This document shows positions 26,591 through 35,243 of a stretch of DNA of 64,000 nucleotides, one piece after another; within the stretch, counting starts at the first letter, position 1; each line of letters begins with the position of its first letter. The DNA is from Methanoculleus sp. 7T. GTDB lineage: Archaea; Halobacteriota; Methanomicrobia; Methanomicrobiales; Methanoculleaceae. The position numbers were made by a program, and so were the translations under genes. Under the pieces are notes generated by a model. It did no database searches. It worked only from the letters and a program-made list of their open reading frames with translations, and was not told the origin of the DNA. The DNA lies in the NCBI RefSeq assembly GCF_023195915.1, contig NZ_JALPRP010000001.1:992001-1056000 (forward strand), written 5' to 3'.

Positions 26591-27075
26591 GTTCCGTACG
26601 CGAATCTCATGCCTGCACGGCGATCGGGGCTGTCCGGACGCCGTTTGGCGACCCGACCGCCACCCCGATCCAGGCGGCCTTCTCCACAGCCAGCGGGGCG
26701 GTGGAGGTCTACCCCGAGTTCCGGGACGGGCTCTCGGCGCTCTCGGGGTTCTCTCACCTCATCCTCATCTACCGGTTCCACCGGGCCGCCGGTGAAGGAC
26801 TTGCCGAACGGCCGCTCATCGACGGCGCCGAACCGCACGGCATCTTCGCCACCCGGCACTTCAACCGCCCGAACCGGCTCGGGGTATCGGTCGTCAGGCT
26901 TCTTGGGATCGACGGCGCTACGCTCGCCGTCGAGGGCGTCGACCTCCTTGACGGGACGCCGGTCCTTGACATCAAGCCCTACATCCCCGCCTTCGACTGC
27001 GTCCCCGACGCGACCTCAGGATGGGTGACGCCGCAGCACGTCGTTCAGATCAAGAAACAGAGCGCATCCTTTTAG
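26587..27075 (+). CDS. TrmO-family paralogue inside the transporter operon
   Basis: 162 residues, same UPF0066 family as the gene at 25180. It keeps LDGTPVLDIKPYIPAFD but the signature is altered to GIFATRHFNRPNRLGVS, losing the Pro of the usual ATRxPxRPN. It overlaps the binding-protein stop by four bases and precedes the permease by 11, so it is translated as part of the transporter operon. It may have diverged from tRNA modification to a metal-related role; that is inference from position only. Confidence 0.85.
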   Translation: MSSVRESHACTAIGAVRTPFGDPTATPIQAAFSTASGAVEVYPEFRDGLSALSGFSHLILIYRFHRAAGEGLAERPLIDGAEPHGIFATRHFNRPNRLGVSVVRLLGIDGATLAVEGVDLLDGTPVLDIKPYIPAFDCVPDATSGWVTPQHVVQIKKQSASF

Positions 27076-27086
27076 GTGGACGAACC

Positions 27087-27899
27087 GTGCCCCAGACCCG
27101 GGACGGCCTCCCCCGCCCCACCCCGTTTAAGGCCCTCTTTCTTGCCGTCCTCTTCGGCCTGATCGGCTACATGGTCGTCGTCCTCGCCGGCCTCATCGCC
27201 TACCCGCCGCTCCCGGCCCTCATCGAGAGCCTGACGTCCCCGGAGATCGTCGCCGCGGTCGAACTCTCTCTCATCACCTCGGCGGTCTCCACCGCCCTCT
27301 GCGTCCTCGCGGCAGTCCCGGTCGCCTACGCCCTCGCCCGGTTCTCGTTTCCCGGCAGGCGCATCGCAAACACCCTGATGAACCTCCCGCTCGCACTCCC
27401 GCCCCTCGTCGCGGGCGTGGCGCTGCTCATCTTCTACGGCCCTTCGACGTTCGGGAGGATGCTCTCGGCCGTCGGGCTCGACGTCATCTACACCCCGCTC
27501 GGGATCATCGTCGCCCAGTTCTTCGTCAACGTCCCCTACATGATCCGGGTCGCCCGGTCGGCTTTCGAGACGATCAACCCCCGCTACGAGTATGTCGCCC
27601 GGACGCTCGGGTGCACCGAGTGGGGCGCGTTCCGCCAGGTCACCCTCCCCCTGGCCAGAAACGGCCTCGTCGCCGGTCTCGTCATCACGTGGTCGAAGTC
27701 CATCGGCGAGTTCGGTGCGGTCCTCATGCTTGCCGGGGCAACCCGGATGAAGACCGAGACCCTGCCGATCGCGCTCTTCTTGAACATGTCGACCGGAGAC
27801 CTCGAACTCGCCATCGCCGCATCGGTCATCCTGATCGCAATCGCTCTGGGCTCGCTCCTGATCTTCGAGCGTTACGCCGACGGCCGGGGGGTCTTCTGA
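27087..27899 (+). CDS. ABC transporter permease, molybdate/tungstate type
   Basis: 270 residues with six membrane helices and the binding-protein-dependent permease loop EYVARTLGCTEWGAFRQVTLP (EAA motif). Sequence SKSIGEFGAVLMLAG is typical of ModB/WtpB permeases. I chose GTG 27087 because AGGTGG lies six bases before it and the upstream frame is the tail of the TrmO paralogue. Its stop overlaps the ATPase start. Confidence 0.92.
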   Translation: MPQTRDGLPRPTPFKALFLAVLFGLIGYMVVVLAGLIAYPPLPALIESLTSPEIVAAVELSLITSAVSTALCVLAAVPVAYALARFSFPGRRIANTLMNLPLALPPLVAGVALLIFYGPSTFGRMLSAVGLDVIYTPLGIIVAQFFVNVPYMIRVARSAFETINPRYEYVARTLGCTEWGAFRQVTLPLARNGLVAGLVITWSKSIGEFGAVLMLAGATRMKTETLPIALFLNMSTGDLELAIAASVILIAIALGSLLIFERYADGRGVF

Positions 27900-28948
27900 T
27901 GCTCGAGATCAAGGGCCTCTCCCTCGCCCTCGGGGAGTTTTCCCTCGCCGACGTGAACCTGACCGTCAGGGACGGAGAGTACTTCATCGTCCTCGGGCCG
28001 ACCGGCGCCGGGAAGACCATCCTTCTAGAGACGATCGCGGGGATCTATGCCCCCGATACGGGGTCGATCGCCCTCGACGGCCTTGATGTCACCCGCACCG
28101 ACCCAAAGGACCGAGGGATCGGCATGGTCTACCAGGACTACATGCTCTTTCCCCACCTCACCGTCGGGGAGAACATCGGGTTCGGCCTCAAGCAGCGGAG
28201 AGACGAACCGAGCCTGATCGCCGAGCGGGTATCGGAGACGGCGGACCTGCTCGGGATCGGCCGCCTTCTTGGGCGCACTCCGGGGACACTCTCGGGAGGC
28301 GAGCAGCAGCGGGCCGCGATCGCCCGGGCGCTCGTCCTCCGGCCCGGCGTCCTCCTCCTCGACGAACCGCTCTCGGCACTCGACGCCGTCACCCGGGACC
28401 GGCTCCGGAGGGAACTCAAGGCCGTCCACCGGGCGACCGGGACGACGGTCGTCCACATCACGCACCACTTCGAGGATATATTCGCCCTCGCCGACCGGGT
28501 GGCGGTGATGCAGGACGGCAAGGTCGTCCAGACGGGCACACCCGACGAGGTCTTCCGGAAGCCGGCCACCGAGTTCGTCGCCGCCTTCACCGGCATGGAG
28601 AACGTCTTCTACGGGGTATCGAGGGTCCGGGACGGGGAGGCGACGATCGACCTCGGCGCCATCGTCGTCCGGACCGTCACCGCGGTCGAAGGCGACGTCT
28701 GTCTCGGCATCAGGCCTGAGGAGGTGATCGTATCCCGGGAACCGTTCGAGTCGAGCGCCACGAACGTCTTTTTTGGGACGGTGACCGAGGTCCAGCAGAA
28801 CGGCATCTTCTCAAGGGTCGTTGTTGATGTGGGGCTGCCCTTCGTCGCCGTCCTGACCCGGCAGAGCATCGCCCGTCTGGGCCTCGCCGAGGGGGAGCCG
28901 GCCTATGTCACCTTCAAGGCCTCGGCGGTCCACGTCTTTGGGAGGTGA
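27899..28948 (+). CDS. ABC transporter ATP-binding protein, molybdate/tungstate type
   Basis: 349 residues: Walker A GPTGAGKT, Q-loop VYQDYMLFPHLTV, signature LSGGEQQRAAIARAL, Walker B VLLLDEPLSALD, switch His in HITHHFED. The C-terminal third is a TOBE-type oxyanion-sensing domain, as in ModC and WtpC. ATG 27899 overlaps the permease stop; frames open further upstream belong to the permease region and are not used. Confidence 0.94.
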   Translation: MLEIKGLSLALGEFSLADVNLTVRDGEYFIVLGPTGAGKTILLETIAGIYAPDTGSIALDGLDVTRTDPKDRGIGMVYQDYMLFPHLTVGENIGFGLKQRRDEPSLIAERVSETADLLGIGRLLGRTPGTLSGGEQQRAAIARALVLRPGVLLLDEPLSALDAVTRDRLRRELKAVHRATGTTVVHITHHFEDIFALADRVAVMQDGKVVQTGTPDEVFRKPATEFVAAFTGMENVFYGVSRVRDGEATIDLGAIVVRTVTAVEGDVCLGIRPEEVIVSREPFESSATNVFFGTVTEVQQNGIFSRVVVDVGLPFVAVLTRQSIARLGLAEGEPAYVTFKASAVHVFGR

Positions 28949-28990
28949 CGGGACGGTGGATTTATCCGCATTCCGCCCGCAGGGGTGCCG

Positions 28991-29512
28991 ATGGAGACCG
29001 ACGATATCAGGAGGCAGGTCGCCTTTGCCGCCGCGGAGACCGGACTCGCCGCCCGGTTCGGGATACCTGCCGATGCGCTCATCCCCCTCCTCTTCTCGCT
29101 CCGCTACGGGGGCGCCTGGAGTTACGCATCAGAGAATATAACCGCCGTATCGGCCGTGAAGAAGACCACGGTCTATGACGACGAGAGCCGGACCGGCTAC
29201 TCGCTCGAAGAGATCTACCTCTTCGTAAACCCGGTGCTCCTGCACCGCGAAGGCACGGTCCGCCGGCTTGAGAAGTGCGGCGAGGCTCCAGCCCGGCTGC
29301 TGGTCGCGCGGCCTTACCGGGTGCGCCTCGGCGCCGAACGGATCATCAGGATGACCGTCAACCCGCTTGCGCGCGAGATCAGGACCGAAGAACTCGATAT
29401 CGCGGAGATGGCGTTCTCGGGCTCCACCGCCTACGACATCGACCACGAACTGGAGCACCTCGCCGGGCGGGAGATCGCCGGGGAGGAGCTCTGGGTCTTC
29501 AGGTTCGGGTGA
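28991..29512 (+). CDS. Peptide-deformylase-like metalloprotein
   Basis: 173 residues resembling peptide deformylase. LFVNPVLLHREG matches the deformylase INPxIL strand, EKCGE with VARPYRVRL stands where EGCLS...RP lies, and DHELEHLAG where QHExDHLxG lies. The three metal ligands (Cys96, His152, His156) and catalytic Glu153 are therefore kept although the flanking motifs are altered. Archaea start proteins with unformylated Met, so another substrate is likely. Has its own TATA-like GGATTTATCC upstream and AGGGGTG before the ATG. A GTG two codons earlier is the alternative start. Confidence 0.65.
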   Translation: METDDIRRQVAFAAAETGLAARFGIPADALIPLLFSLRYGGAWSYASENITAVSAVKKTTVYDDESRTGYSLEEIYLFVNPVLLHREGTVRRLEKCGEAPARLLVARPYRVRLGAERIIRMTVNPLAREIRTEELDIAEMAFSGSTAYDIDHELEHLAGREIAGEELWVFRFG

Positions 29513-29793
29513 GGAGTGTGACCCCCTCGCTTGGGTGTGATTGGGACTTGAGCGCCGGGAACCTCCCCCATCGCCCGAACCGGAGGGCGATCGGAGCGCA
29601 GGGTAGATTGAACCCGGTTCTTCCCCGGATAACGGAAGCGTGGTGGACGGGTTTGCTTTCGCTCGCCCCTGCTGGCCACTGAAACTCCGTGCCGGAGGTG
29701 CGAGAGGAGCGGTTTCATCCTGAAATCGGGTCTCAACGAAACCCAAAAAGAAGAAAATATTACAGAGGTCTAGGTTGGAGACCGGATCGCGCC

Positions 29794-29952
29794 TTAAACC
29801 TTCACGAACCGGCTCTTCGCCGCGCCGCACCGGGGGCATCTCCAGTTTGGAGGGAGGTCTTCGAAGGCTGTGTTCGGCCCAACGCCGTGGGCGGAATCCC
29901 CGATCGCAGGGTTGTAGACATAGCCGCAGAGGGTGCATCGGTATGAATCCAT
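29794..29952 (-). CDS. Rubredoxin
   Basis: 52-residue one-iron electron carrier. It reads [19 protein letters not shown] at the start and [17 protein letters not shown] near the end, with the two CxxCG knuckles at Cys6/Cys9 and Cys39/Cys42 binding iron. GGAG lies nine bases before the ATG. The insert [12 protein letters not shown] between the knuckles is normal length. The 281 bases between this gene and the deformylase-like gene hold no feature I can name beyond a short CGCCCGAA..GAGGGCGA inverted repeat. Confidence 0.93.
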   Translation of the reverse strand: MDSYRCTLCGYVYNPAIGDSAHGVGPNTAFEDLPPNWRCPRCGAAKSRFVKV

Positions 29953-30037
29953 AACTGGTTCTCCTGCTGCCCCGCCGATCTCGGGGTCGGCCGGGCAGAC
30001 GATCTCAAGTCAACCCCGGCAGGGATAAGCGCTCCGG

Positions 30038-31597
30038 TCAGGAGGATGAGAGGGGAAGTTCCTTCCCGGTGCAGCCGTCGAGGACAATCGAGCGTTCTCC
30101 GCGCTCCGATGCGAACCCGACCTCATAGACCGGGTAGTAGATCGTCTCGAACCCGACGATCTCGGCCGTCGGCTCAAGCCCCTTCAGGACGGTCCGGAGG
30201 GAGCCTTCCGTGACCTTCGCCTCAAGGGGCTCCTCCCGGAGCGGCTCCATCGGGAGGTCGGCACCCCGCCGGAGGGCATGCAGTCCCGGGACGTCTTCGG
30301 CGAGCAGCGGCACGTACACCACCGCGTCGCCCACAGTCTTCATCTCGGTGATGAGTTTCGCCTGCGCGAGGCGCTTCACCGCCTTCTTCACCACGCCGGG
30401 CGGGAGGTGGGTGTCGGCCTCGATCTCGGCCATCGTCGAGCCGCCGTTCGCAAGCCCCGATACGATCTTCACCTCGGCTTCATCCAGCCCCAGGAGTTCC
30501 GAGAATCCCGGCTTGACCTTCATCCCCCGGTCGAGTTCGACGATGCAGCCGGTGCAGCCGTCGAGGACGAACGATGCCGTCTTCGTCGCCTTCCGAAGAA
30601 GACCGCCGATGTAGCGGACCTCCACCCTGAGAAGGGGGCGGTAGACCCGCTCTGCGGAGACGATCCGCTCCTCGGGCTCGAGGATCCGGAACCGGCGCTT
30701 CCGCTTTGATTTAGCAATATCGAGCGCCTCCTCCCGGAGCAGCACCGGGACCACCGCATCCTCGGCGGCCGGCGGTTCCGTCTCCGAGGGGAGACCCGCA
30801 GGGGGTTCGGGTAGGGAAACCAGCGGTGCGGGCACGAGGCGGGGCGTCAGCCCGCGGTGCTTCGTCACACGGTCGCGGAACTTCATCTTCACCTTCTCCC
30901 GGGAGAGCCCCCCCATCACGAAGAACTCCCCCGGCTCGAGCGCCGCAAGCTCCTCGACCTCTTTGCGGGACGAGAAGAAGAGGCCGACCGCTTTCAGGTC
31001 GTTCTCGATCGAGAGTTTCCCGAGGATCTGGTTGTTGCACTGCGAGAGGACGTTTTTTACCACGAGCGACGGCCGCTGCGTCGCGACCAAGAGGCCGAGC
31101 CCGCGCTTCCGTCCCCGGCGGGAGATCTCCTCGATCTTCTTGACGGAAGCACCGGCCTGGGGGATGAACTTGTCCGCCTCCTCCACGATCAGCAGGAAGG
31201 GTTCCCGGAGCCCGCTCTCCAGGTCGTAGAGGATCTCGGCAAGCTTCCCCGCCTCGTCGCGCATATCGGCCTCCGAGACGTCGAAGATCACCGCCGTCCG
31301 GGAGCGGATCGCATCACGCATCAGTTCCCGGAGATCAGCCTGCCCGATCTTCACGTCGCAGCCGTCGCCGGAGCCGATCCAGAGGATGGGAAACCGGTCC
31401 TTGAGCGAGAAGTACTCCCCCTCCGTGTCGATGAGGCAGAACCCCACCCGCGCCTGCAGGAGTTGTTCGCAGAGGACCGCGATGCCCCAACTCTTCCCGG
31501 CACCCGACTGCGCGATGATACAGGTCCTTCCCGTGACCAGTTCCTGAGCATCGACGACGACGTCGCGGTCACCGGCCTTCCCGATTGCGAGATCCAT
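30038..31597 (-). CDS. HerA/DUF87-type ATPase with duplicated C-terminal motif
   Basis: 519 residues. HerA-FtsK-like ATPase core: Walker A AQSGAGKS near residue 29, Walker B FLLIVEEADKF, sensor-like LLVATQRPS and SRRGRKRGLG arginines. The C-terminal half carries a winged-helix-like segment (STMAEIEADTHLPPGVVKKAV) and two copies of a small element ending VLDGCTG, near residues 363 and 507. No NurA or Mre11 gene is adjacent, so a recombination role is not supported by context. DNA translocase function is family-based inference. Confidence 0.8.
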   Translation of the reverse strand: MDLAIGKAGDRDVVVDAQELVTGRTCIIAQSGAGKSWGIAVLCEQLLQARVGFCLIDTEGEYFSLKDRFPILWIGSGDGCDVKIGQADLRELMRDAIRSRTAVIFDVSEADMRDEAGKLAEILYDLESGLREPFLLIVEEADKFIPQAGASVKKIEEISRRGRKRGLGLLVATQRPSLVVKNVLSQCNNQILGKLSIENDLKAVGLFFSSRKEVEELAALEPGEFFVMGGLSREKVKMKFRDRVTKHRGLTPRLVPAPLVSLPEPPAGLPSETEPPAAEDAVVPVLLREEALDIAKSKRKRRFRILEPEERIVSAERVYRPLLRVEVRYIGGLLRKATKTASFVLDGCTGCIVELDRGMKVKPGFSELLGLDEAEVKIVSGLANGGSTMAEIEADTHLPPGVVKKAVKRLAQAKLITEMKTVGDAVVYVPLLAEDVPGLHALRRGADLPMEPLREEPLEAKVTEGSLRTVLKGLEPTAEIVGFETIYYPVYEVGFASERGERSIVLDGCTGKELPLSSS

Positions 31598-31662
31598 CCG
31601 ATAAAGAGATCACAGGATCTCCGGGGCTTTAACGGTTTCTTTCGGCCTCAGGGAACTCCGCT

Positions 31663-33066
31663 TCACGAATGGGGGTCATAATACCCCGAATCGTTCTTTC
31701 TAAGCGAGAGAAATACGCCAAATACCGAGAGAACTGCAAACGCAAGGAAGATCAGCCGCACGCTCACGAGGAACTCCGGGAATATCGCCGGCGTGACGAC
31801 GGTCGATCCCATGATGACCGCAAAGACCACGAGGACCATCCCCATGCTCATCATCATCCCGAGCGACCGCATCATCGCAACCATCGCGGACGCGCTCCCG
31901 TAGTTCCGCTTATCCACGCTCCCCATGACGGCCGTGGTGTTCGGGGACGAGAAGAGCCCGACCCCGAGGCCCAGGAAGGCCAGGAGCGCAACGATCACCG
32001 TAACCGGCGTCGTCTCCGAGAGCGTGCCGAGGCCGAAGAGGCAGGCTGCCGAGACCGCGAGCCCTCCTGCGGCGATGAGACCCGGGCGTATCCGGTCTGA
32101 GAGGCGGCCCGCCACCGGGGCGATGAAGATCTGGACGACCGGCTGGACCAGAAGGAGGGTGCCTGCGGCGGCGGGTTCGTAGCCCCGGATATACTGGAGA
32201 TAGAGGGAGAGGAGGAACCCGACCGCATACGTGGCGCTGTAGTTGATCAGGGCGGCGGCGTTTGATGATGCAAAGACCCGGTTCGACGCGAGCAGCGGGA
32301 CCGGGAGGAGCGGGGAGGGGTGCCGCCGCTCTACCCGGTAGAAGGCCGCCCCGAGTACGAAGGACGCCGCAAGGAGCGCTTTGCCTGCCGGCGTGGTCGC
32401 CGCGGCCAGGCCGAGGAAGAGGCAGAGGATCAGGGCGGAGGAGAGGACCAGCCCGGGGACGTCGAAGTCTTCGCGGTGCCGGTCGTTGAGGAACGCCGGG
32501 AACTTGCCGGCGTAGAAGAGAACCGGGACGGCGAGGAGCGCGGTCACGATGAAGATGCTCCGCCAGCCGAAGAACTGGGTCAGGATGCCCCCGAGGAACG
32601 GGCCGAGCGAGAGTGCGGCGTAGACCGCGGTGATGTTCAGCCCGATTGCGTAGCCCCGCTCTCCGGGCGGGTAGAGGTGGGTGATCAGGGCCACGCTGTT
32701 TGCGTAGATCATTGCGCCGCCGATCCCCTGCAGGAACCGGAAGGCGAGGAGCGTGCCTATCGTAGGCGTGAAGATCGTGATGATGGAACCGGCGGTGTAG
32801 ACCACAATCCCGGCCATGAAGACGGTGACCTTCCCCCGGGAGTCGCCGAGTTTCCCGGCGGGGAGGAGGAATATGACCGACGAGAGGAGGTAGACGCTGG
32901 AGACCCAGGCGAGCGTGGTGGCGTCTGCGGAGAACTCGGCCCCGATTGCAGGCAGGGCGAGGTTGATCGCGGTACCCGTGAACGGATTGAGGAACGTGGC
33001 GATGGTGACCAGTATCAGGATGAATCTCCGCGAATACGACGGGTCGCTTTCCTGCTCCGTTGCCAT
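31663..33066 (-). CDS. MFS transporter (drug/proton antiporter-like)
   Basis: 467 residues with about fourteen hydrophobic helices, the DHA2 (EmrB/QacA-like) layout. Motif A appears as GKLGDSRGKVTVF between helices 2 and 3, and motif C-like LGPFLGGILTQFFGWRSIF later. Substrate cannot be read from sequence. Divergent from another MFS gene at 33215 across a 148-base gap with promoter sequences. Confidence 0.9.
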   Translation of the reverse strand: MATEQESDPSYSRRFILILVTIATFLNPFTGTAINLALPAIGAEFSADATTLAWVSSVYLLSSVIFLLPAGKLGDSRGKVTVFMAGIVVYTAGSIITIFTPTIGTLLAFRFLQGIGGAMIYANSVALITHLYPPGERGYAIGLNITAVYAALSLGPFLGGILTQFFGWRSIFIVTALLAVPVLFYAGKFPAFLNDRHREDFDVPGLVLSSALILCLFLGLAAATTPAGKALLAASFVLGAAFYRVERRHPSPLLPVPLLASNRVFASSNAAALINYSATYAVGFLLSLYLQYIRGYEPAAAGTLLLVQPVVQIFIAPVAGRLSDRIRPGLIAAGGLAVSAACLFGLGTLSETTPVTVIVALLAFLGLGVGLFSSPNTTAVMGSVDKRNYGSASAMVAMMRSLGMMMSMGMVLVVFAVIMGSTVVTPAIFPEFLVSVRLIFLAFAVLSVFGVFLSLRKNDSGYYDPHS

Positions 33067-33214
33067 GCTTCATGCCTCCCGGAGAGCCCAGTCCCAGTCA
33101 GGGTTCTCTACAACAGAGGGTATTTGCGCTTGCTCCGGATAAGAGCAGTGATGTTGCCACCCTCCGGATTCGTGCAGTACCTTATATCAAAACAGCCCCT
33201 AAGACCCCGGGAAT

Positions 33215-34438
33215 ATGCCCGATTCTTCCCCGAACGGCAGAGATGGAGTCCGAGAACTCTCGGTTCGCCTCATCCTGCTGCTCGGCGTGGCAAGCCTCTG
33301 CGGGAGCCTCGTCTCGAACGGTGCTCGGAGCGTCACCGGTCCCTATCTCCTCCTCCTCGGAGGGAGCGCGGCCCTCGTCGGATTGATCGTCGGGTTCGGC
33401 GAATTCGTAGGGTATGCGCTGCGGTTCGTCACCGGCGCCTACGTCGACCAGAGCCGCCACTACTGGACGGTGACGATGGCCGGCTACGGCCTGCTCCTCG
33501 CCATCCCGTTCCTCGCCTTTGCCGGACGCTGGGAGGTTGCGGCCGTCCTCATCATCTTTGAGCGGGTAGGTAAAGCCATCAGGACGCCGGCGCGGGACAC
33601 GATCCTCTCCCATGCGACGACGACCGTCGGGAGAGGGTGGGGGTTCGGGGTCCACAAGGCGCTCGACCAGGTCGGCGCGGTCATCGGTCCGCTGGTCATG
33701 GCTGCTGCTCTGGCCTTCACCGGCGGATACAGCACAGGGTTTCTCCTGCTCGGGATCCCGCTCGCGGGTGTTGCGATCATCCTCCTCTTCGCCCGATCGG
33801 CGGTGCCGAAGCCGAGCCGCTTGGAGATACAGATGAACGGGAACGGGGAGGAAGCCGCGGGTGTCCCCGGGATCATGCCCTACGCCACGTTCATCTTCCT
33901 CGGCATGGCCGGGTTCGCAAGTTTTCCGCTCATCTCCTTCCACCTGAAGGCCCAATCGATCATCCCGGACGCCGCCATCCCCATCTTCTATGCATCCGCG
34001 ATGGTCGTCTCAGTCGTCGTGGCGCTGCTCATCGGCAGGGCATTCGACCGCATCGGCACCCATGCCCTCCTCGCCATCCCGGTCCTCAGCACCGCTACGG
34101 CCCTGCTCGCCTTCTCACTCACCCCAAGCGTTGCAATCGCAGGATCGCTCGCTTGGGGGGCCGGAATCGGGATCTTCGAGACCGTGCTCCGGGCGTCGAT
34201 CGCGGAGTCCACGGCGCTTGAGCGGAGAGGCCAGGTCTACGGCATCTTAAACGCGGTCTTCGGGACGGCATGGTTTGTGGGGAGCGCCGTGATGGGCGCC
34301 CTTTACGACGTCTCGTTCGGGCATGTCGTCGCGTACGTCGTCATCGTCGAGGCTGCGGCGGTGGCCGCCTACCTCTGGATGTACCGCTCCCGCATCGTGG
34401 TGCGGATCCAGGAAGGGATCGGAAACCTCATCCCGTAG
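33215..34438 (+). CDS. MFS transporter, 12-helix type
   Basis: 407 residues, about twelve helices, no close motif to the divergent MFS gene. The first cytoplasmic loop reads RFVTGAYVDQSRHYW. A TATA-like CCTTATATCAAA at about 33179-33190 sets the transcript start within a few bases of the ATG, so the mRNA is nearly leaderless. The stop overlaps the convergent small membrane gene by 11 bases. Substrate unknown. Confidence 0.88.
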   Translation: MPDSSPNGRDGVRELSVRLILLLGVASLCGSLVSNGARSVTGPYLLLLGGSAALVGLIVGFGEFVGYALRFVTGAYVDQSRHYWTVTMAGYGLLLAIPFLAFAGRWEVAAVLIIFERVGKAIRTPARDTILSHATTTVGRGWGFGVHKALDQVGAVIGPLVMAAALAFTGGYSTGFLLLGIPLAGVAIILLFARSAVPKPSRLEIQMNGNGEEAAGVPGIMPYATFIFLGMAGFASFPLISFHLKAQSIIPDAAIPIFYASAMVVSVVVALLIGRAFDRIGTHALLAIPVLSTATALLAFSLTPSVAIAGSLAWGAGIGIFETVLRASIAESTALERRGQVYGILNAVFGTAWFVGSAVMGALYDVSFGHVVAYVVIVEAAAVAAYLWMYRSRIVVRIQEGIGNLIP

Positions 34439-34790
34439 CCTGCCGGCGCGCCGTGACCCATGCCTTCAGCGCCCCGCCGATTGCGCCGCCTACGGCGCCG
34501 AGGAGGCCGAAGTAGAGGGCCAGGGCGAAGAGGACGACGGCGATCCCGAGGCCGATGAGGGTGCCCGCCGGACCGAGAAACGCCGTCCCGCCGACGACGG
34601 CGATGACCGAGAAGACTGCGGCGACGATAAGCCCGCCGAGAGCGCCCCTGACTGCTCCCGGAGGCCCGAGGTAGCCGCCGACGATCCCCCCGGCGATCGG
34701 GCCGGCTACCGGAAAGAACGGGCTGATGAAGAGCATGAAGATGAGCCCCACAAGCACGGAGACCCAATACGAACCGCCGTCCTCCGTCAA
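34428..34790 (-). CDS. Glycine-rich small membrane protein (DUF5518-like), TTG start
   Basis: 120 residues with four hydrophobic, glycine- and alanine-rich helices (SVLVGLIFMLFISPFFPV, PIAGGIVGGYLGPPG and others). It starts at a TTG preceded by GGAGGCGGGA at ideal spacing; the open frame further upstream is antisense-like reading of its neighbour in another frame and is not used. It looks like a paralogue of the next gene upstream, separated by a hairpin. Function unknown. Confidence 0.75.
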   Translation of the reverse strand: MTEDGGSYWVSVLVGLIFMLFISPFFPVAGPIAGGIVGGYLGPPGAVRGALGGLIVAAVFSVIAVVGGTAFLGPAGTLIGLGIAVVLFALALYFGLLGAVGGAIGGALKAWVTARRQATG

Positions 34791-34812
34791 TCCCGCCTCC
34801 GGTTGAGAAGAA

Positions 34813-34829
34813 CGGGGGGATGCCCCCCG
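34813..34829 (-). terminator. Intercistronic hairpin
   Basis: CGGGGGG-ATG-CCCCCCG, a perfect seven-base stem with a three-base loop, lies 15 bases after the stop of the upstream membrane gene and 23 bases before the TTG of the next. It has no T run, so it may stabilise or process the transcript rather than end it. Confidence 0.4.
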
Positions 34830-34843
34830 GGTTTGCTCAAGCG

Positions 34844-35182
34844 TTACCGCCGGATCGCTCCGGCGATGACGCCGCCGAGCAGGGAGAGCAGCCCCTGGTA
34901 GACGAACGCCGTCACGATGATGACAAGCGACGTCCCGAGGCCCGCGATGAACCCGAACGCCCCAAGCAGAACCGTGCCGCCGATGAGGAGCAGCACCGCG
35001 ATGACGATGGCACCGAGGATGCCGGCAAGCAGCCCGGCCTTTGCGCCGTTCCCGACACCGCCTCCGGCCATCCAGCCGGCGACGAACCCGCCGACCAGCG
35101 GCCCGATGACCGGCAGCAAGAAGCCTAAGACGAGCCCTACAAGCCACCCGACGATGACACCCGTCCAGAAGTTATCAGCCAT
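34844..35182 (-). CDS. Glycine-rich small membrane protein (DUF5518 family)
   Basis: 112 residues with four helices and many Gly-Gly pairs (VGWLVGLVLGFLLPVIG, GGFVAGWMAGGG, LLAGILGAIVIAVLLLIGG). This is the DUF5518 pattern common in Methanomicrobiales and haloarchaea; function is not known. TATA-like CTTATATAG at about 35217-35225 and GGAAGG near the ATG give it its own promoter. First of a two-gene paralogous unit. Confidence 0.8.
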   Translation of the reverse strand: MADNFWTGVIVGWLVGLVLGFLLPVIGPLVGGFVAGWMAGGGVGNGAKAGLLAGILGAIVIAVLLLIGGTVLLGAFGFIAGLGTSLVIIVTAFVYQGLLSLLGGVIAGAIRR

Positions 35183-35243
35183 ATCCTTCCTTCACCGCCG
35201 GTTGTTCGGAAATTTACTATATAAGTGTTGGGGTCGGGCCCGG

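Noticed and set aside
29129-29938. Open frame of 269 codons on the minus strand
   Set aside because: It runs antisense to the deformylase-like gene and out of frame through the rubredoxin gene; no domain or ribosome site.
32320-33561. Open frame of 413 codons on the plus strand
   Set aside because: Mostly antisense to the MFS gene at 31663-33066 and then out of frame within the MFS gene at 33215.
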